Shown: positions 46,471 through 58,527 of the stretch, piece after piece
How the letters are laid out: each line of letters opens with the position of its first letter
How positions within the stretch are numbered: position 1 is the first letter of the stretch
From: Hamiltosporidium tvaerminnensis
Lineage: Eukaryota; Microsporidia; Dubosqiidae
Assembly (NCBI GenBank): GCA_022605425.2
Contig: JAKIMF020000001.1
Location: forward strand, 684,501-748,500
Length of the DNA stretch: 64,000 nt
Direction of reading: 5' to 3'
Notes under the pieces: model-generated
Told to the model about the DNA's origin: nothing
Databases searched by the model: none
Seen by the model: only the letters and a program-made list of their open reading frames with translations
Translations under genes and position numbers: made by a program

Positions 46471-47196
46471 TAGTGGAGGGAGGATAACCACATAAAAATC
46501 TTTCTGCTTGGCAATGAGTGTGTGAAACTGGTGTGAAAATCATTGTTTGGATTTTTGGTGGGAATACAACCACACTACATCTTCGGTTGTTCCATGGGAG
46601 TTGTTATGAGGAGGAGAGGTCTAAGAAATGGAGAAACTTTTTCTACAAATTTATTTTTAGTTTTTTATGTAACCAGATTACAACTGTAGCTGAACATGTA
46701 GTTAATTGCCATGTAAAAGCATGGACCTAGCCTTAGTCACTCGGGTTAGAAGACTTAAGGCCTTTGCGATATAAATTAAAAACCATTTAAAGCCGGGAGA
46801 GCTAAGTAGCAGGTTATACCTGTTGGTATGACATTGCACTGTCTAGGTGGACCCCATGTAAATCTCTGAAATATATCTTAGCTAGAAGTTTATTGGGTTC
46901 AGAAAGTGTAGAGTAAGTGAAAATGCTGAATAGTCTTGGGGGAGCCCAGGGGGGGCTTCGGCCTTCGATCACACTCCATGCAACGGACATTAACGAACTC
47001 CGGGCAACTGCCTCGCCTATTAATTAGGTTCTAAACACCTGGTAAATGAAAGGCTTTGGGACGTAGGTATCGCGGGGGTTACTGATGGAGTTTTGGGGTA
47101 GCAGTTATTTATGTTAAACCTAGAACTGCGTTAATGTCATGAAACCAAATATAACACTTGCCACTATTTTAAAAAGATGTGATACTTTTAAATAAA
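46471..47196 (+). repeat. Repeat B, copy 2 (reference-like)
   Basis: About 725 bp. It starts GGAGGGAGGATAACCACAT, then GGCAATGAGTGTGTGAAA, and passes through TGCCATGTAAAAGCATGGA, AGCAGGTTATACCTGTTG and AAAGTGTAGAGTAAGTG. A GC-rich core follows (GGGGGAGCCCAGGGGGGGCT, then TTCGATCACACTCCATGCAA). It ends AAAAAGATGTGATACTTTTA followed by AATAAAG. It contains no long frame conserved between copies and is much GC-richer than its flanks. A non-autonomous retroelement or a long structured RNA gene are both possible. Confidence 0.8.
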
Positions 47197-48244
47197 GTTA
47201 ATCAAATAAAGCAAATTCTCATTTTCTTATTTATGATTATAGTTTGACTACATAAGACATAAGAAGAACCACTTTATAATATCTCACTTTGTATATGAAG
47301 ATATAAAGCAAAAATATAAAAAATGATTTCAAAGCAATGAAAAATTAGGTATTCGTTTTTTATCAATGTATCCAGCGATCCGATTAATTCAAATTAGATA
47401 AATTTTTATTTCAATTAATAGTTTCCTCAAATTTCTTAGAAATATAAAGAAATGTCATAAGAATACTTGAGTATTTATTTATAAGTCTTAATAATCAACT
47501 ATGCCAAACAAAATACCTTTTTTAAACGTAATTTGATATTTTTTCCTGTGTGTTTCGACTTTTCCTTAAGCAGTTATAAGAATAAATTAGTTAAAATCTG
47601 ATTTTATTAGAGATAAATTAAAATTCTTAAAAAATACCTGATATAGTAACAATCTTGGAGATTAAATGTAATATAATTAATTTAAATGTATATTGTTCAT
47701 ATGATTTGTTTTATAATATCGAGACCAAAGAAAAAAAAAATGAGCCTACAATTCAGATCATTTCTTTTATAATTGTATTATTATAAACACAACATATAAG
47801 AATTAGAGGTATTTGTTTAAGTATCATAATATTTATTTTATAATAAAATTTGTATTTTTCATAATAGAAAGATATATTTAATATATTTTTAGCACTGATA
47901 AAAAGGAATATACGAATGAATAGTATTTTAATTATAAAAACTTATAAAAATACAAAGGTGCGGTTTTAAAAAGTTTTTTTAAAAAAAGATATGAGTCTTT
48001 GTTTATGAATAGAATATAAACTTAATTGTGATAAAAGGTAAATAAAAATAGAAAAAATAATTTAAAAAACCGTATTAAATCTATACTACAGTAAATGTAA
48101 TCAAGAAATTTATATAAATATAAGTCACTTTTAAAATAGGCTTTTTAAAAAACGATATTAAAAGGAATATAAATTTATAAAAATTGAACGAACTTTATGA
48201 AAATTTACTAAGAATTCGTAAAAAATTAAATACTTTACTAAAAA
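47197..48244. other. Intergenic, AT-rich
   Basis: Nothing recognised. This is the 3' flank of the kinesin locus on the minus strand. Confidence 0.45.
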
Positions 48245-48487
48245 TTATAATTTTCGTTTTTTAACAACAATTTCATCAAGTGATTTATTTCTTTTATCAC
48301 ATTCTTTTTTAAAATACTTTTTAACTTTACTTATTTCATTTTTATGACTTTCAAAATGTTTAGAAACAGATTCCATAAACAAATTTTCTAATTCAAAAAT
48401 ATCTTTTCTAATTTCACTCACCTTTTCTAAAACTCTCTTTATTTCATTGAAATTATTTTCTTCAAATTTTATATTTTTACAATTCAT
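48245..48487 (-). CDS. Coiled-coil segment, probably the frameshifted kinesin tail
   Basis: This 80-codon frame is rich in Lys, Glu and Asn with heptad-like Leu/Ile/Val/Phe spacing (RVLEKVSEIRKDIFELENLF) and ends in KKRKL. It begins 22 bp after the kinesin stop, in a different frame. Its frame stays open upstream through the kinesin stop codon, so loss of one A from the five-A run just before that stop would join the two into one kinesin of about 500 residues. Either a real frameshift mutation, a homopolymer sequencing error or programmed slippage is possible. As a separate gene it would lack a C-rich start motif, which argues against independence. Confidence 0.6.
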   Translation of the reverse strand: MNCKNIKFEENNFNEIKRVLEKVSEIRKDIFELENLFMESVSKHFESHKNEISKVKKYFKKECDKRNKSLDEIVVKKRKL

Positions 48488-48509
48488 TACATCTTTCTTC
48501 TCAAAATTT

Positions 48510-49748
48510 TCACCTTTTTATATTTTCTAGGTTTTCAATGTCTTTATTATTTACAAACTCTTTATTATTTATACTTTCAATTCTATTTTTTAATTCTTTA
48601 TTTTCTAAAAATAATTTTTTGATTTCGTTTTTCATTTCTTCTATATTTTCATTTACTTCTACATTTACTTCAGGTTTGTTTCCAATTTCTTTCACACCTC
48701 CAAGAAAATACAAAGTATTCAACGTATTGTGCATATAACTGATATCAGGAGTTATTGTACCAATTACAACTAAAAAAGTATTTCCTCCAAGACTATCTTT
48801 TAAAATATGTGTCAATTTAGAATCTCTATATGGAATATATTGTTTATCTTTTTGTGAAATTGAAATTGAAGAAAGATTTGAAATTACTTTTCCTAAAAAT
48901 AAAAGTGACTTATTTATATTTGAAGTTTCTTTTAGATTTATACTTTGTACTGGCAAATTTGTATCAGAAGTAGAATTACAATCGAAACCAATTAAATTCT
49001 CTTTTGTTCCAAGTCTTTCAGATCCAGCTAAATCTACAAAAGATAATTTGGAATATTGAGTTACATTTCCTTTTTTTGTTTCGATAATTATTGTAAATAT
49101 ACAGTGGCTTCTACTAGATTGTCGGTTGAAAGACGTACTTGAAGTACGTCTTGATTCTACAGCAGTGGTGTATAGTGTCATGCTTTCTTCGTATGTTTTT
49201 GGTTGATATACTGTAACGTTTTCTAAATATATTCCTTTGCTACAATCTTCGCGTATTATTATATCAGATTTTGATGGATTTAAAAGATCGTAAATTGTTT
49301 CGTTATAAATTTCAATAAAATACATTTTAAATGTTGTGTTTTCTACTGAAATTAACCGATTTGATTCTAAATTTTCATTAAAATTTTCTTTATTTTTTAA
49401 CGGATTTTCGGTACCCGAAAATATTTTATTTGCACAAAAATATTTTGTGTAAATGTACTTCAAGGTATGAGGGACAATACCAGGATTCTCTTTGGTACCT
49501 TGAATTGTATACGTCTTGCCACTGCCGGTCTGTCCATAAGCAAATATCGTGCAATTATAGCCTTGTAACGCTTTATTTACCAAATCTTTAGAACTCGTTT
49601 CAAAAATTTCTTGCTGATTAGATTTATAAAATATTCTGTCAAAATTATATGTCGTTTGGTTGAGAGAAATAGAATTTCTTGAAATTGAAGGTTTTTGAAT
49701 TGAAGATGGTTTTATTCTTAAAAATACATTTATATTGTTGTTTTGCAT
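48510..49748 (-). CDS. Kinesin motor protein
   Basis: This 412-residue protein is an N-terminal kinesin motor: an ATP-driven microtubule motor. Motifs are NVFLRIKPS at the start, FDRIFYKS, the P-loop GQTGSGKT (residues 72-79), SSRSH (switch I, about 210-214), DLAGSER (switch II, about 238-244), NINKSLLFLG (about 277-286) and YIPYRDSKLTHILKDSLGGN near 310. A coiled-coil neck follows (EEMKNEIKKLFLENKELKN). Between DLAGSER and the NINKSL helix sits an extra Ser/Asn-rich loop of roughly 20 residues. Early motor motifs with a minimal N-terminus recall the kinesin-7/CENP-E group, but the subfamily is not secure. The frame stops at 48,510 just after the neck, probably cut by a frameshift. A CCC lies about 25 bp before the ATG. 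Confidence 0.92.
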   Translation of the reverse strand: MQNNNINVFLRIKPSSIQKPSISRNSISLNQTTYNFDRIFYKSNQQEIFETSSKDLVNKALQGYNCTIFAYGQTGSGKTYTIQGTKENPGIVPHTLKYIYTKYFCANKIFSGTENPLKNKENFNENLESNRLISVENTTFKMYFIEIYNETIYDLLNPSKSDIIIREDCSKGIYLENVTVYQPKTYEESMTLYTTAVESRRTSSTSFNRQSSRSHCIFTIIIETKKGNVTQYSKLSFVDLAGSERLGTKENLIGFDCNSTSDTNLPVQSINLKETSNINKSLLFLGKVISNLSSISISQKDKQYIPYRDSKLTHILKDSLGGNTFLVVIGTITPDISYMHNTLNTLYFLGGVKEIGNKPEVNVEVNENIEEMKNEIKKLFLENKELKNRIESINNKEFVNNKDIENLENIKR

Positions 49749-49770
49749 TCTTTTATCTGTATTTTTTACG

Positions 49771-49780
49771 AAGGGCTCAG
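49771..49780 (-). promoter_or_regulatory. Possible CCC-like motif upstream of kinesin
   Basis: CTGAGCCCTT on the minus strand lies about 25 bp before the ATG. It is further away than in the other genes, so support is weaker. Confidence 0.3.
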
Positions 49781-50241
49781 AGATATTTTTTAATCTTTTT
49801 AATATTTTTTTTAAAATTTCATTTTTTTTTGAAATTTTCTGCTTCCTTTTTTCAATTTTTTTACTTTTCGTTGTTTTGATATTTTCTGATAATTTCTGAA
49901 GTATTAAATTCGTTTAATTTTTATGTGCGTTTTTTGATTCTTTTAAATATTTTTTTTAATATCTATTTATTCATATATTTTCTGATCTAAAGTATGAAAT
50001 AATTTTTTTAAAATGTAAATTTATAATTTTATTGCATCTAAAATTTTTAATTCTACTTACATTTGCTTGATATAATTTTATTTGGTTATAAGATCTTATT
50101 ATTGACTAAAAAAGTCATAAATTTTATTTCAATCACATTAAAAATAGATCATAACTGTTCATATAAACACAATTAAATTTCTTAGTTAATTTATTTTAAT
50201 TTTATTTAATTATATTTGTAAAAAAAATATCTTCATTTAAA

Positions 50242-50955
50242 AGTATCACATCTTTTTAAAACAATGGCAAGTTTATATATGTTTTCATGACATTAACGTA
50301 GTTTTAGGTTTAACATAAATTACTGCTACCCCAATACTCCATCAGTACCCCCTGCGATACCTACATCTCTTAGCCTTGCATCTACCAGGTCTGTAAAACC
50401 TAATACTTAGTGAGGCATTTGCCCATAGTTCGTTAATGTTCGTGCATGGTGTGTGATCTAATACTAAAGCCCCTAGCCCGGGCTCTCCCAAGACTATATA
50501 GCATATTCACTTGCTCTACACTTTCTAAACTTAATTGACTTCTAGCTAAGATGTATTTCAGAGACATATATGGGAACACCAAACAGCACAATGGCCTACC
50601 AACGGGTATAACCTGCTACTTAGCTTTCTCAGCTTTAAATGTGTTTTATTTATATATATCCCAGGCTCCGTGTCATTTACCTGAGTAGGAAGGCTAGGTT
50701 TCCATGCTTTTGCATGGAAATTACCTACATTTTCAACTGCTGTCTGCAATCTAGTTACATAAAAAACTACAAATAAATTTTTAGAAAAATTTTCGCCATT
50801 TCGTCGATCTTCTCCTCTTTAAACAAACTTCCATGAAATATCCGAAGATTGAGTGTGGTTCTATTCCCACCAAGAATCCAAACAATGATCTTCACAGCAG
50901 TTTCATTCACTAATTGCTAAGCAGATGGTTTTTTATGTGGTTATTCTCTATTCAC
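50242..50955 (-). repeat. Repeat B, copy 3
   Basis: Minus-strand copy matching 46,471-47,196 throughout, including the GC-rich core and both ends. The 63-codon frame inside it is not conserved in the other copies. Confidence 0.8.
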
Positions 50956-53900
50956 CATGTACCTATTAAATAAATCGCAAAAAATTCAAAATATTTATAT
51001 TTTATTTCCATTTCATAAATCAATTACTCGAGTATTCTTAGCTACAAAATGACATTACAGTCCATAAAGAGACCTAGGTTTATTTACTATCAACTTCTAG
51101 CTATCACGATCAAACGCTTATTTTTTCCATTCGTCTATACCAAGGTTGCCGAGATTTAGTTAAATTCAACATAATTGACTTATTTTTTTGTCTCTTCAGA
51201 AAATAAATATTTTCACTAGAATCTAAAAACGATGTCAAATGCTTAATTCAAAACCTTTCCCTACTATTCAAAATATAAAAATTTTACTTTTATCTGTCGT
51301 TTATACAATTAAGTTTCATGATATTCCTTTATTGAATTCTCATTCGCATATTTCTTTATTCAGTATCTCTTAGGGTAAATTTGGTACTTTTAATTTCATA
51401 AATTGAATTTTATTGTAATTCTATATTTTAAAGTCATCAACATATTTTCAAACTTAAAAGAATGTTTAAGTTTTGTTAAAAATCTAGTCAGCCTGTGATT
51501 GGTTCCAAATCTGCTATACTCATATTTATATTTTTTGCGTTTATATTAGTCACTTACTATTTAAAAAAACCCAAAAAAAAAATTTCAAGAAATGTTTTTT
51601 AAAATAAAATTTTCGCAAAATATTATATTTGCTTGTATATTAGTACTGCTTGTATTGCTCAATATTTGTGCCGACCAATCAAATCAAATAAAATATATTG
51701 CAATCTTATTCGATATAATATCTTACTGGTTTCTATAGAATATTAAAATTTATTTTTTTCAAATAATATCTATTTAGACCAAATAAATTTGTTAAAGTTC
51801 AACTAATTCATGTTTAATTATTTTTAACAATAATAATCATGTTTCTTTTAATTAATTCAATGCTTTGTTAAATATTACATAAAATTGAGTTAGAATAATT
51901 TCTGACTGGATTAGGATAAATCAGTTTTGATAATATTTCAAAAATCAATAGCCTCTTTAAAAAGTTAGCATAAATCGAAATCTTTTAGATCTGTTTATTT
52001 TAAAATATACTTAGTATAAGGCCTGAGAATAAATGATTTATCCTCTTGTAGTCGTGCAATGAATATTTTATTTCTATAAACCAAAGTATCAACCGATATT
52101 TATAGTTTAAGTAAAAATTAGAATTATGATTATTTATTTTGTTTTTTATATATTGAATCTAATCAAAATCCAAGCTCTTTCAGTTATTCCTGGATATAAT
52201 AATGTGAATCGAATAGTTAAATTTTTTTCTAAAATTTTGTGAATTTTACATATTTCGCAATGCTTCTTTGGGTTTGATTTTCATTGTTGTTATAATTGAA
52301 ATAATATTCAATTATTAATTTTATATTTGTAATTGTATATTAATGATACAATATACTATGTAGTATTTGGACTATAAGTACACAGTGATCATTTTATCTC
52401 AAATTCTTTAGTGATATATTGTAAAAAGACAATAGAATATTGGTGCTTATAAAAGCTTCAACTTAAATTCTACGTTTTTGAAACTATAATTTTATGCTCC
52501 AAAAGAATATTTTCTCTCATGATCATATCATAGTTAGCCTCTATTTAAAGCAATTTAATTTATAGGTTTATAGATTATTTGTTTTAAAAAAACCAATATA
52601 TTTTAAGCAGATTTTATCATAGTTAATACCAAAGAAACAATGGTAAGCTAATAAACACATATACTTTGCGCTTCGTTTAGTTAATGTTTATAAAAAACAT
52701 AAGGAAATTTGTAAATATTTAACAAACCATTTTTTTAAAAAAATATCTATTGCATTTCAAAAGATATACTGAATTCTAAATGAATTTCATTTAATAAATA
52801 TACCCAAATGTATGATAAATGAGATTTAAAATTATTCTATTTAAGTTTAAAATCCCTTGTTTTTGATTATCGTATGTTTCTGTATTAAATACGAATATTT
52901 GTATTTTCTCAGTGTTTTATGGTAGCGAAAAAACGTTTCTGTTCAACGAAAATCAAATTGTTGTCGAAATTTTATTTCTCACTGCAACTTACTGCCTGGA
53001 CATTTAATGTTTGAAAGAATCAATTGATTGTATTTAAATTATGAGCATTTTGTATTAGGTTTACACATTTATCGATTTAAAAAAATTCATCTTTATTTCT
53101 CTTCTTGTTTAGGATCAAAACATATAGATATTATGAAAATAATGATTATACATCAGATAACTGTTCACTTATACATTCTGGGGGTTTTTTAAACCTCATA
53201 TGAAATTTTCTTCGAACAAATTACATGATAGTCGTGTTGTGTACACTTTTAGCTCTTCATAAATTCTCAAAAAAGTTTTTATTTTTGATTTTAACAGGCA
53301 TTTTTTTTATTCGATGTAGTTAAATATTGTGTGTTTGTATATAATGATGTGTTTTTCAACTTATTTTTAAAAGATTTATTCGAAATCAGACATGAAGCTA
53401 CTAATTTGACAATTTCAAAGGAGGTTTTTTTATGAAAACAAAACTTGCAATATTATAAATATTTTTTTAATGTATTCTATTTTCAAAAAAGAAATAAATA
53501 TAAACTAAGTGCAACAGTCTTTATTTGAAAATCAGAAAAGAACTATTTTTGAATTTTAAAAGTTATTTAAAAAGCATCGATATTTAAAAAAGTCGTATAC
53601 AAGAAAATAATTCAGAATATTATCTCATGCAACTTTTAAACATAAAGTATAAAGCTTGGTTAATTTTTCTTGAAACATCTGTTACTATTCCTAGTTTTTT
53701 TATTAATTGTGAATTTTTGACCCAAATAATTACAAACTCTTTTTTATACATTAATTCTTTAATAATATTAATTTTAATATAGATAAAAATATAAATTTGT
53801 ATTTTTCTTAAACTTTTAGTGTAGAATATCTTTTTTTCTCATTTCTCGTAACACTTCTTAGAAATCTCTCAGCAGATGTTTGTTGAATTTTACGTTTTGA

Positions 53901-55353
53901 TATTTTTCTCATTAAGTTTTGATATACTATTCAATATAGTTCTTATTTAAATATACAACAGTTGAGGATGCGCATGTTGTAATATTCTTATTACAAAATA
54001 TTCTGACTATACTTTGAAAAAAATCTTAATAATCAAATACTTGTAATCTAATATTAAATCAGATATGTTTATACTTAAGAAAATCACAAAATACATATTT
54101 TCTACAGATTTCTAATACTTCACTTGTTCATTTATATCAAGCTTATCTAAAAGAACTTCTATATCGGGAAACATAATTTAGGAGAAATATTCATAAAAAT
54201 TTTACTTTATTTTTTCTGTTATATACATTTATTACAAAATATACAATGCTTTTTGGTATTTAAATGATTATTCAATGACTAAACGATAATCTTGGTTTTA
54301 CAGTGATTCAAATGGTTTTCATATTTTCCTTTTACCGGTGTTTTACATGTAAATATATAATTCTATTCTTTATGTTCTTGTTTTTTTCATAAAATTCAAC
54401 ACTAAACCAGAAGAAGTATCTTAAAAATAAACTTTTTGAAACTAATTTGTACTTGTTTAAATATTTAATTTGAAACATTATGATTAGAATAGGCTAATAA
54501 GTATAATAACAATAAAAATTAAAAATTTCATAGTTAGATAGTAAACTTATTTGCCGGTGATGTTTCGTTTGATTCATAAAAGATTGATATTAGTGGCAAC
54601 AATGAAATTATACTTTGAATTAAATAATTTATATATTTATATCTTTTTTTTTATATACTCATTTATTTTTAAGATTATAACAATTATGGAGATAGATTAG
54701 TTTTCACACGAATTATTATTTATTGTAAATTCAAATCTAATTATTTCATGTTGTTTTTAAAATTTTAAAATAAAAATTTCAATGTTTTATCCCGCTGAAT
54801 CGTTTCAAGTAAATAATAACGTAATAATCTAAAAATATTTTTTTTTATTTGAATGAAATATATCTTCGGAAACTTGCGCTCTTTCTTATAAAATTATCAA
54901 AGATGTAATCCTAAAAAATAAAATGTTCTATTGGTTTGTATCTAATTGTTTTTCTGATAATATTTAGATTCTGCTATATATTTTAAACATATATTCGCAT
55001 TTCGTTAATATTACTATTATTCCCTTGCTTAAATCTAAACTTATTTTGAACAATATAAATTAATCGAGTTACATAATATTTAAAAGCAAATATTCAACAA
55101 AATATTTTTAAACTAAAAGTATTCATGTCAGTTTTTTTTTCAAAAAGTCAATTTACCATTTATATATTCTTCCTATAGATAAATTAGATGTTGTTTTTTT
55201 AATACATAAAAAATGAGCTGTAATTTCGACAACTATTAGCGTTATCAGAAAATCTACATAATTCAGATAGCTATTTTAAGATAATATTTTGATAAATAGA
55301 TTATCGAATTACTATTTATAGTAATAAAATTTGTATAAATATCAAAAAAATAG
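50956..55353. other. AT-rich gene desert
   Basis: More than 4 kb without a plausible gene, repeat copy or tandem array. It is the longest empty stretch in the window. Confidence 0.5.
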
Positions 55354-55360
55354 TTACTCC

Positions 55361-57487
55361 ATGTTTTTCAATCTATTTGTTTGTTTAGAAATTTTGCATT
55401 GTTATACTGGCTTGAATGGTGATCCAACAATCGTTGAAAACTGTTGCATTGAAGTAGACCTTGTGCCACAGACGAATCATGAAATTTCTGGAATATTTCA
55501 AAGAATAGATTTTTTCTGTCTGCCAAACGAAGTAAGTGAATTGACTTCTGTTGCATCATACTATATTGAGTATGTTAAAAAACATACAAATTCTATTCAT
55601 CACAAATTTTTAACACGCTTCGTATGCTTGGTTGTCTTCTTCATACGTCCAAAGGATAAAACAGATCCAAACAAATACCAGACAGAGCTTCTCTTTAATA
55701 TTCTATCATTTGCAAAACTTTATGAATATAGCAGATGTAATAAAGAAATGAACGATATTGAAAAAGCAAGAATAGTTTCTCTTTTCAAAACCGGTATGAA
55801 GAATATATTCTATATTCATGAATCAGTGGAAAAAAGACCCGATAAAATAGAAATTCTCTGTCCCTTAACTATAAAAAATATCGAAACCAGTTGTGATCTT
55901 AATAGCGACCTGGATTTCCAAATACTAAAAAATACTTATGTCCTAGGTGAAAGAAACATAGGGTCAAATCTCAGTAATTATCTCAAATATGGGTCTTTTG
56001 AACAGATATATTCTTTATATTTATATTTAAAGCTTGATTTTCTATTGAGAAATTGGGAAGATTTGAATGATGAGGTTATTATCTTTCCTTTTCATCAAAT
56101 TTCTTTTAACGGAGATTTTTTTAAAAAGCTTTTGGCTCTTAATTTATCTTTAACAAAGGATTTATATCTAAAACTTGATCAAGTAAAATATAGAGAGGTA
56201 ATGATATTTATCGCTGAACCATACCTCAATACTGTTTTAAACCAATCCTCAAGTTTTGATTCCATTTTCGAATTTTCCGAAGAGACTTTTTTTAGTAAAG
56301 ATGAAAATATTTCTAAGGAATTCCCAAGATATCTTTTAGAATTTTTCATAGAAAAACCGTATGAAAATCAAATAAATTTGATTTATGGTTTTTTAGATGA
56401 TATATCTACACCACAGTTCAAAGAGTATATTCTTTTGGTTCTTTGTTTGAAATTTCCTTGTTTCAACCAAAAAATATGCAATAAAGAAATATTATTGAGA
56501 ATTATCTTAGAATGCATATTTTTAACTAATATTTTAAGCCCGGAAAATATTAATGTAAAGGGATTGATTTCAGAAGAAACCCTTGAGATTGATTTATGCG
56601 ATATTTTAGTAGAAAACGTACAAAATAAAAATATCGGAATCAAAATACCGAGTGATAGAAAAGAAATTATCCAAAGATATATTCCAGAGACATTTAAATT
56701 TTTAGAGAACATGATGATTATAATTAACTGTGCAAATCGATATTTATTCTCAAAAATAATTAGTTTAGTTAAGGAAAAATTACTGGGATTTAAATTGAAG
56801 ATTTCTGGTGCATTTTATAGCGATTTAGAAATTTATTTTACGTATTTTTTGACCTTGGAATTAAATAATACACTCAAAGCATCATCATCATTTAAACCCG
56901 TATCTCTACCTCTACCTAAACAAGAATCTCAACCTGAACAAGAAACCGGAATTAAAAGAGAACCTGAAACAAAACACATACCTGAAACTAAACGAGAAAC
57001 TGAACCTCAACCTCAACCCAAACCTGAATCTAAATCCTTACCCGAACCTGAATCTCAACCTGTGCAAGAAACTGAAACTAAACGAGTGCCTGAAACAAAA
57101 CGAGAACCTGCACCTAAACAAGTGCTTGAAACAAAACGAAAGCCCGAAACAAAAATAGAACCTGTTCCTAAGGCTATTCCCGCGAATAAAACCCTAAAAA
57201 ATGTCCACAAAACTAAAAACATACCGAACCTTCCATCGAACACCAAGGTTGAGCAAAAAAACAATGGAACTAACCCTGAAAATTTAACTGAAAAGACTAG
57301 AAGTAGCAAATTAAAAAAACAAGAATCAAAAATATTACAAAGTGAAACAGAATCCAAAGCATCAGAAGAAAAGCCCAAAAAAGAAAATAATGCATTTAGA
57401 ACGATCTTAATAGTGGTATTGGTTTTTACATCGGTTATTGGCATATCTGCGACCGGATATTGGATTTATCTTAAGCAATTTGAATAA
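55361..57487 (+). CDS. Predicted type I membrane protein with Pro/Glu/Lys-rich stalk
   Basis: I recognise no family. The start is taken at the ATG at 55,361, preceded by TTACTCC; a longer frame would need a TTG. The 708-residue product begins with a hydrophobic, Cys-containing signal peptide (FFNLFVCLEILHCYTG). About 490 residues of mixed alpha-helical, Leu/Ile-rich sequence with several Cys follow. Residues about 509-610 form a degenerate repeat rich in Pro, Glu, Lys and Gln (units like ETKREPETK). After a Lys/Ser/Glu linker a single membrane helix (ILIVVLVFTSVIGISATGYW) precedes a five-residue tail with Lys. This layout suggests a surface- or endomembrane-anchored protein with its globular part outside and an extended stalk. 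Expanded families with this layout occur in microsporidia, but homology is not shown. Confidence 0.7.
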   Translation: MFFNLFVCLEILHCYTGLNGDPTIVENCCIEVDLVPQTNHEISGIFQRIDFFCLPNEVSELTSVASYYIEYVKKHTNSIHHKFLTRFVCLVVFFIRPKDKTDPNKYQTELLFNILSFAKLYEYSRCNKEMNDIEKARIVSLFKTGMKNIFYIHESVEKRPDKIEILCPLTIKNIETSCDLNSDLDFQILKNTYVLGERNIGSNLSNYLKYGSFEQIYSLYLYLKLDFLLRNWEDLNDEVIIFPFHQISFNGDFFKKLLALNLSLTKDLYLKLDQVKYREVMIFIAEPYLNTVLNQSSSFDSIFEFSEETFFSKDENISKEFPRYLLEFFIEKPYENQINLIYGFLDDISTPQFKEYILLVLCLKFPCFNQKICNKEILLRIILECIFLTNILSPENINVKGLISEETLEIDLCDILVENVQNKNIGIKIPSDRKEIIQRYIPETFKFLENMMIIINCANRYLFSKIISLVKEKLLGFKLKISGAFYSDLEIYFTYFLTLELNNTLKASSSFKPVSLPLPKQESQPEQETGIKREPETKHIPETKRETEPQPQPKPESKSLPEPESQPVQETETKRVPETKREPAPKQVLETKRKPETKIEPVPKAIPANKTLKNVHKTKNIPNLPSNTKVEQKNNGTNPENLTEKTRSSKLKKQESKILQSETESKASEEKPKKENNAFRTILIVVLVFTSVIGISATGYWIYLKQFE

Positions 57488-57702
57488 AGTTTTTTGGTGT
57501 TTATATTTTATAAAATTTGGTTTCTTTGAAAAAGAACTTTAAACAGCCTAAAAATAGAGAAGCATTTTCTAATTTAACTAGGCATTTTGCTCGTAGAAAC
57601 AAACATATTTTAAATTCATAAAAAAATTCTGAAAACAATCCTAAACTTTATTATCTAAGGTATAGTTTCCTAACCTTCTCAATCTGAATTTCTTATCCCC
57701 AC
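57488..57702. other. Short intergenic between gene and repeat C
   Basis: About 200 bp, AT-rich. Faint similarity to the left flank of the nested repeat C copy may extend the repeat slightly into it. Confidence 0.4.
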
Positions 57703-58527
57703 CACCTAGCCTGTTTCTCGTATATTTTTTTGGTCTTTCATTTACAAATTATGGCCCCCTTTGAACAATTTCTCAATAAAAATTTAGGCTTTTTAGAACC
57801 TGCATTTTCTCTTCATTTTTTTATATTTACTTCCAATTTTTCAGAGCTTCTGCTTCGGCTTAAATATTATCTCTGTTCACTTTCCGCCTATTTTTATTCA
57901 TTTAGTTCCTTTTTCTCAAAAAAATATTTTGTTGTAAAGTGTTTTATTTTTCTGTAAAACCCGTTTTTTTTAACGATATGCTTATTTGTTAATTTATTTA
58001 TGTATAAATTCATATACATTTAAATTAAAAACCTTACAATTTCTTCAAGTATAAAGTTCCAGCAAGATATTCAACAAAAATTATTTTGTGCAATTATTAT
58101 TGAGAATATAAATATTTTACACTGAAGAATAATAGAAAGCATCAATCTTGTCATACAATTTTTTATCTAACTGCAAATTCTTAGGAAATAAATCTTAGCC
58201 AAGGGATTTAATTTTTTTTAAACGAATTCCTTAAAATATGAAATAAAAATATTTATTTGTTTTTCCTTCCATATTAATAAAGTCTAGAAACGATTTTTAC
58301 AATTTTTATTTTTAATATTTTTAATATTTTTTTGAACCAATAGAATTTTTTTAATTGTTTTGTGTTCACTTCTACTCACCATTATTGGTTGTGTTAGATT
58401 TATGAACAAATAGAAAGAGCCATATCTAATTAAACCGCTCTTATTGGTGTCTTGTAGTGTTTTAACTAATTAAACTTTCGAGCTGAGTCATTTCGTCGGC
58501 ATCGGGACTTACTGAATTATATAAATA
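57703..58527 (+). repeat. Repeat C, copy 2
   Basis: Same orientation as the copy inside the Helitron at 18,288-19,072. Matching blocks include CACCTAGCCTGTTTCTCGTA, ATTTACTTCCAATTTTTCAG, TCAAGTATAAAGTTCC, ATTATTGAGAATATAAAT and GTCTTGTAGTGTTTTAACTA, with GTCGGCATCGGGAC at the right end. The 75-codon frame at 57,730-57,957 is not conserved. It begins about 215 bp after the membrane-protein gene. Confidence 0.7.

Noticed and set aside
46518-46730. 70-codon ORF in repeat B
   Set aside because: The frame is not conserved in the other three copies of the repeat.
55331-55360. Upstream extension of the membrane protein to 55,331
   Set aside because: That start is TTG; the ATG at 55,361 has an ACTCC motif before it and puts the signal peptide at the N-terminus.
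57730-57957. 75-codon ORF after the membrane-protein gene
   Set aside because: Lies inside repeat C and is not conserved in the copy at 18.3-19.1 kb.
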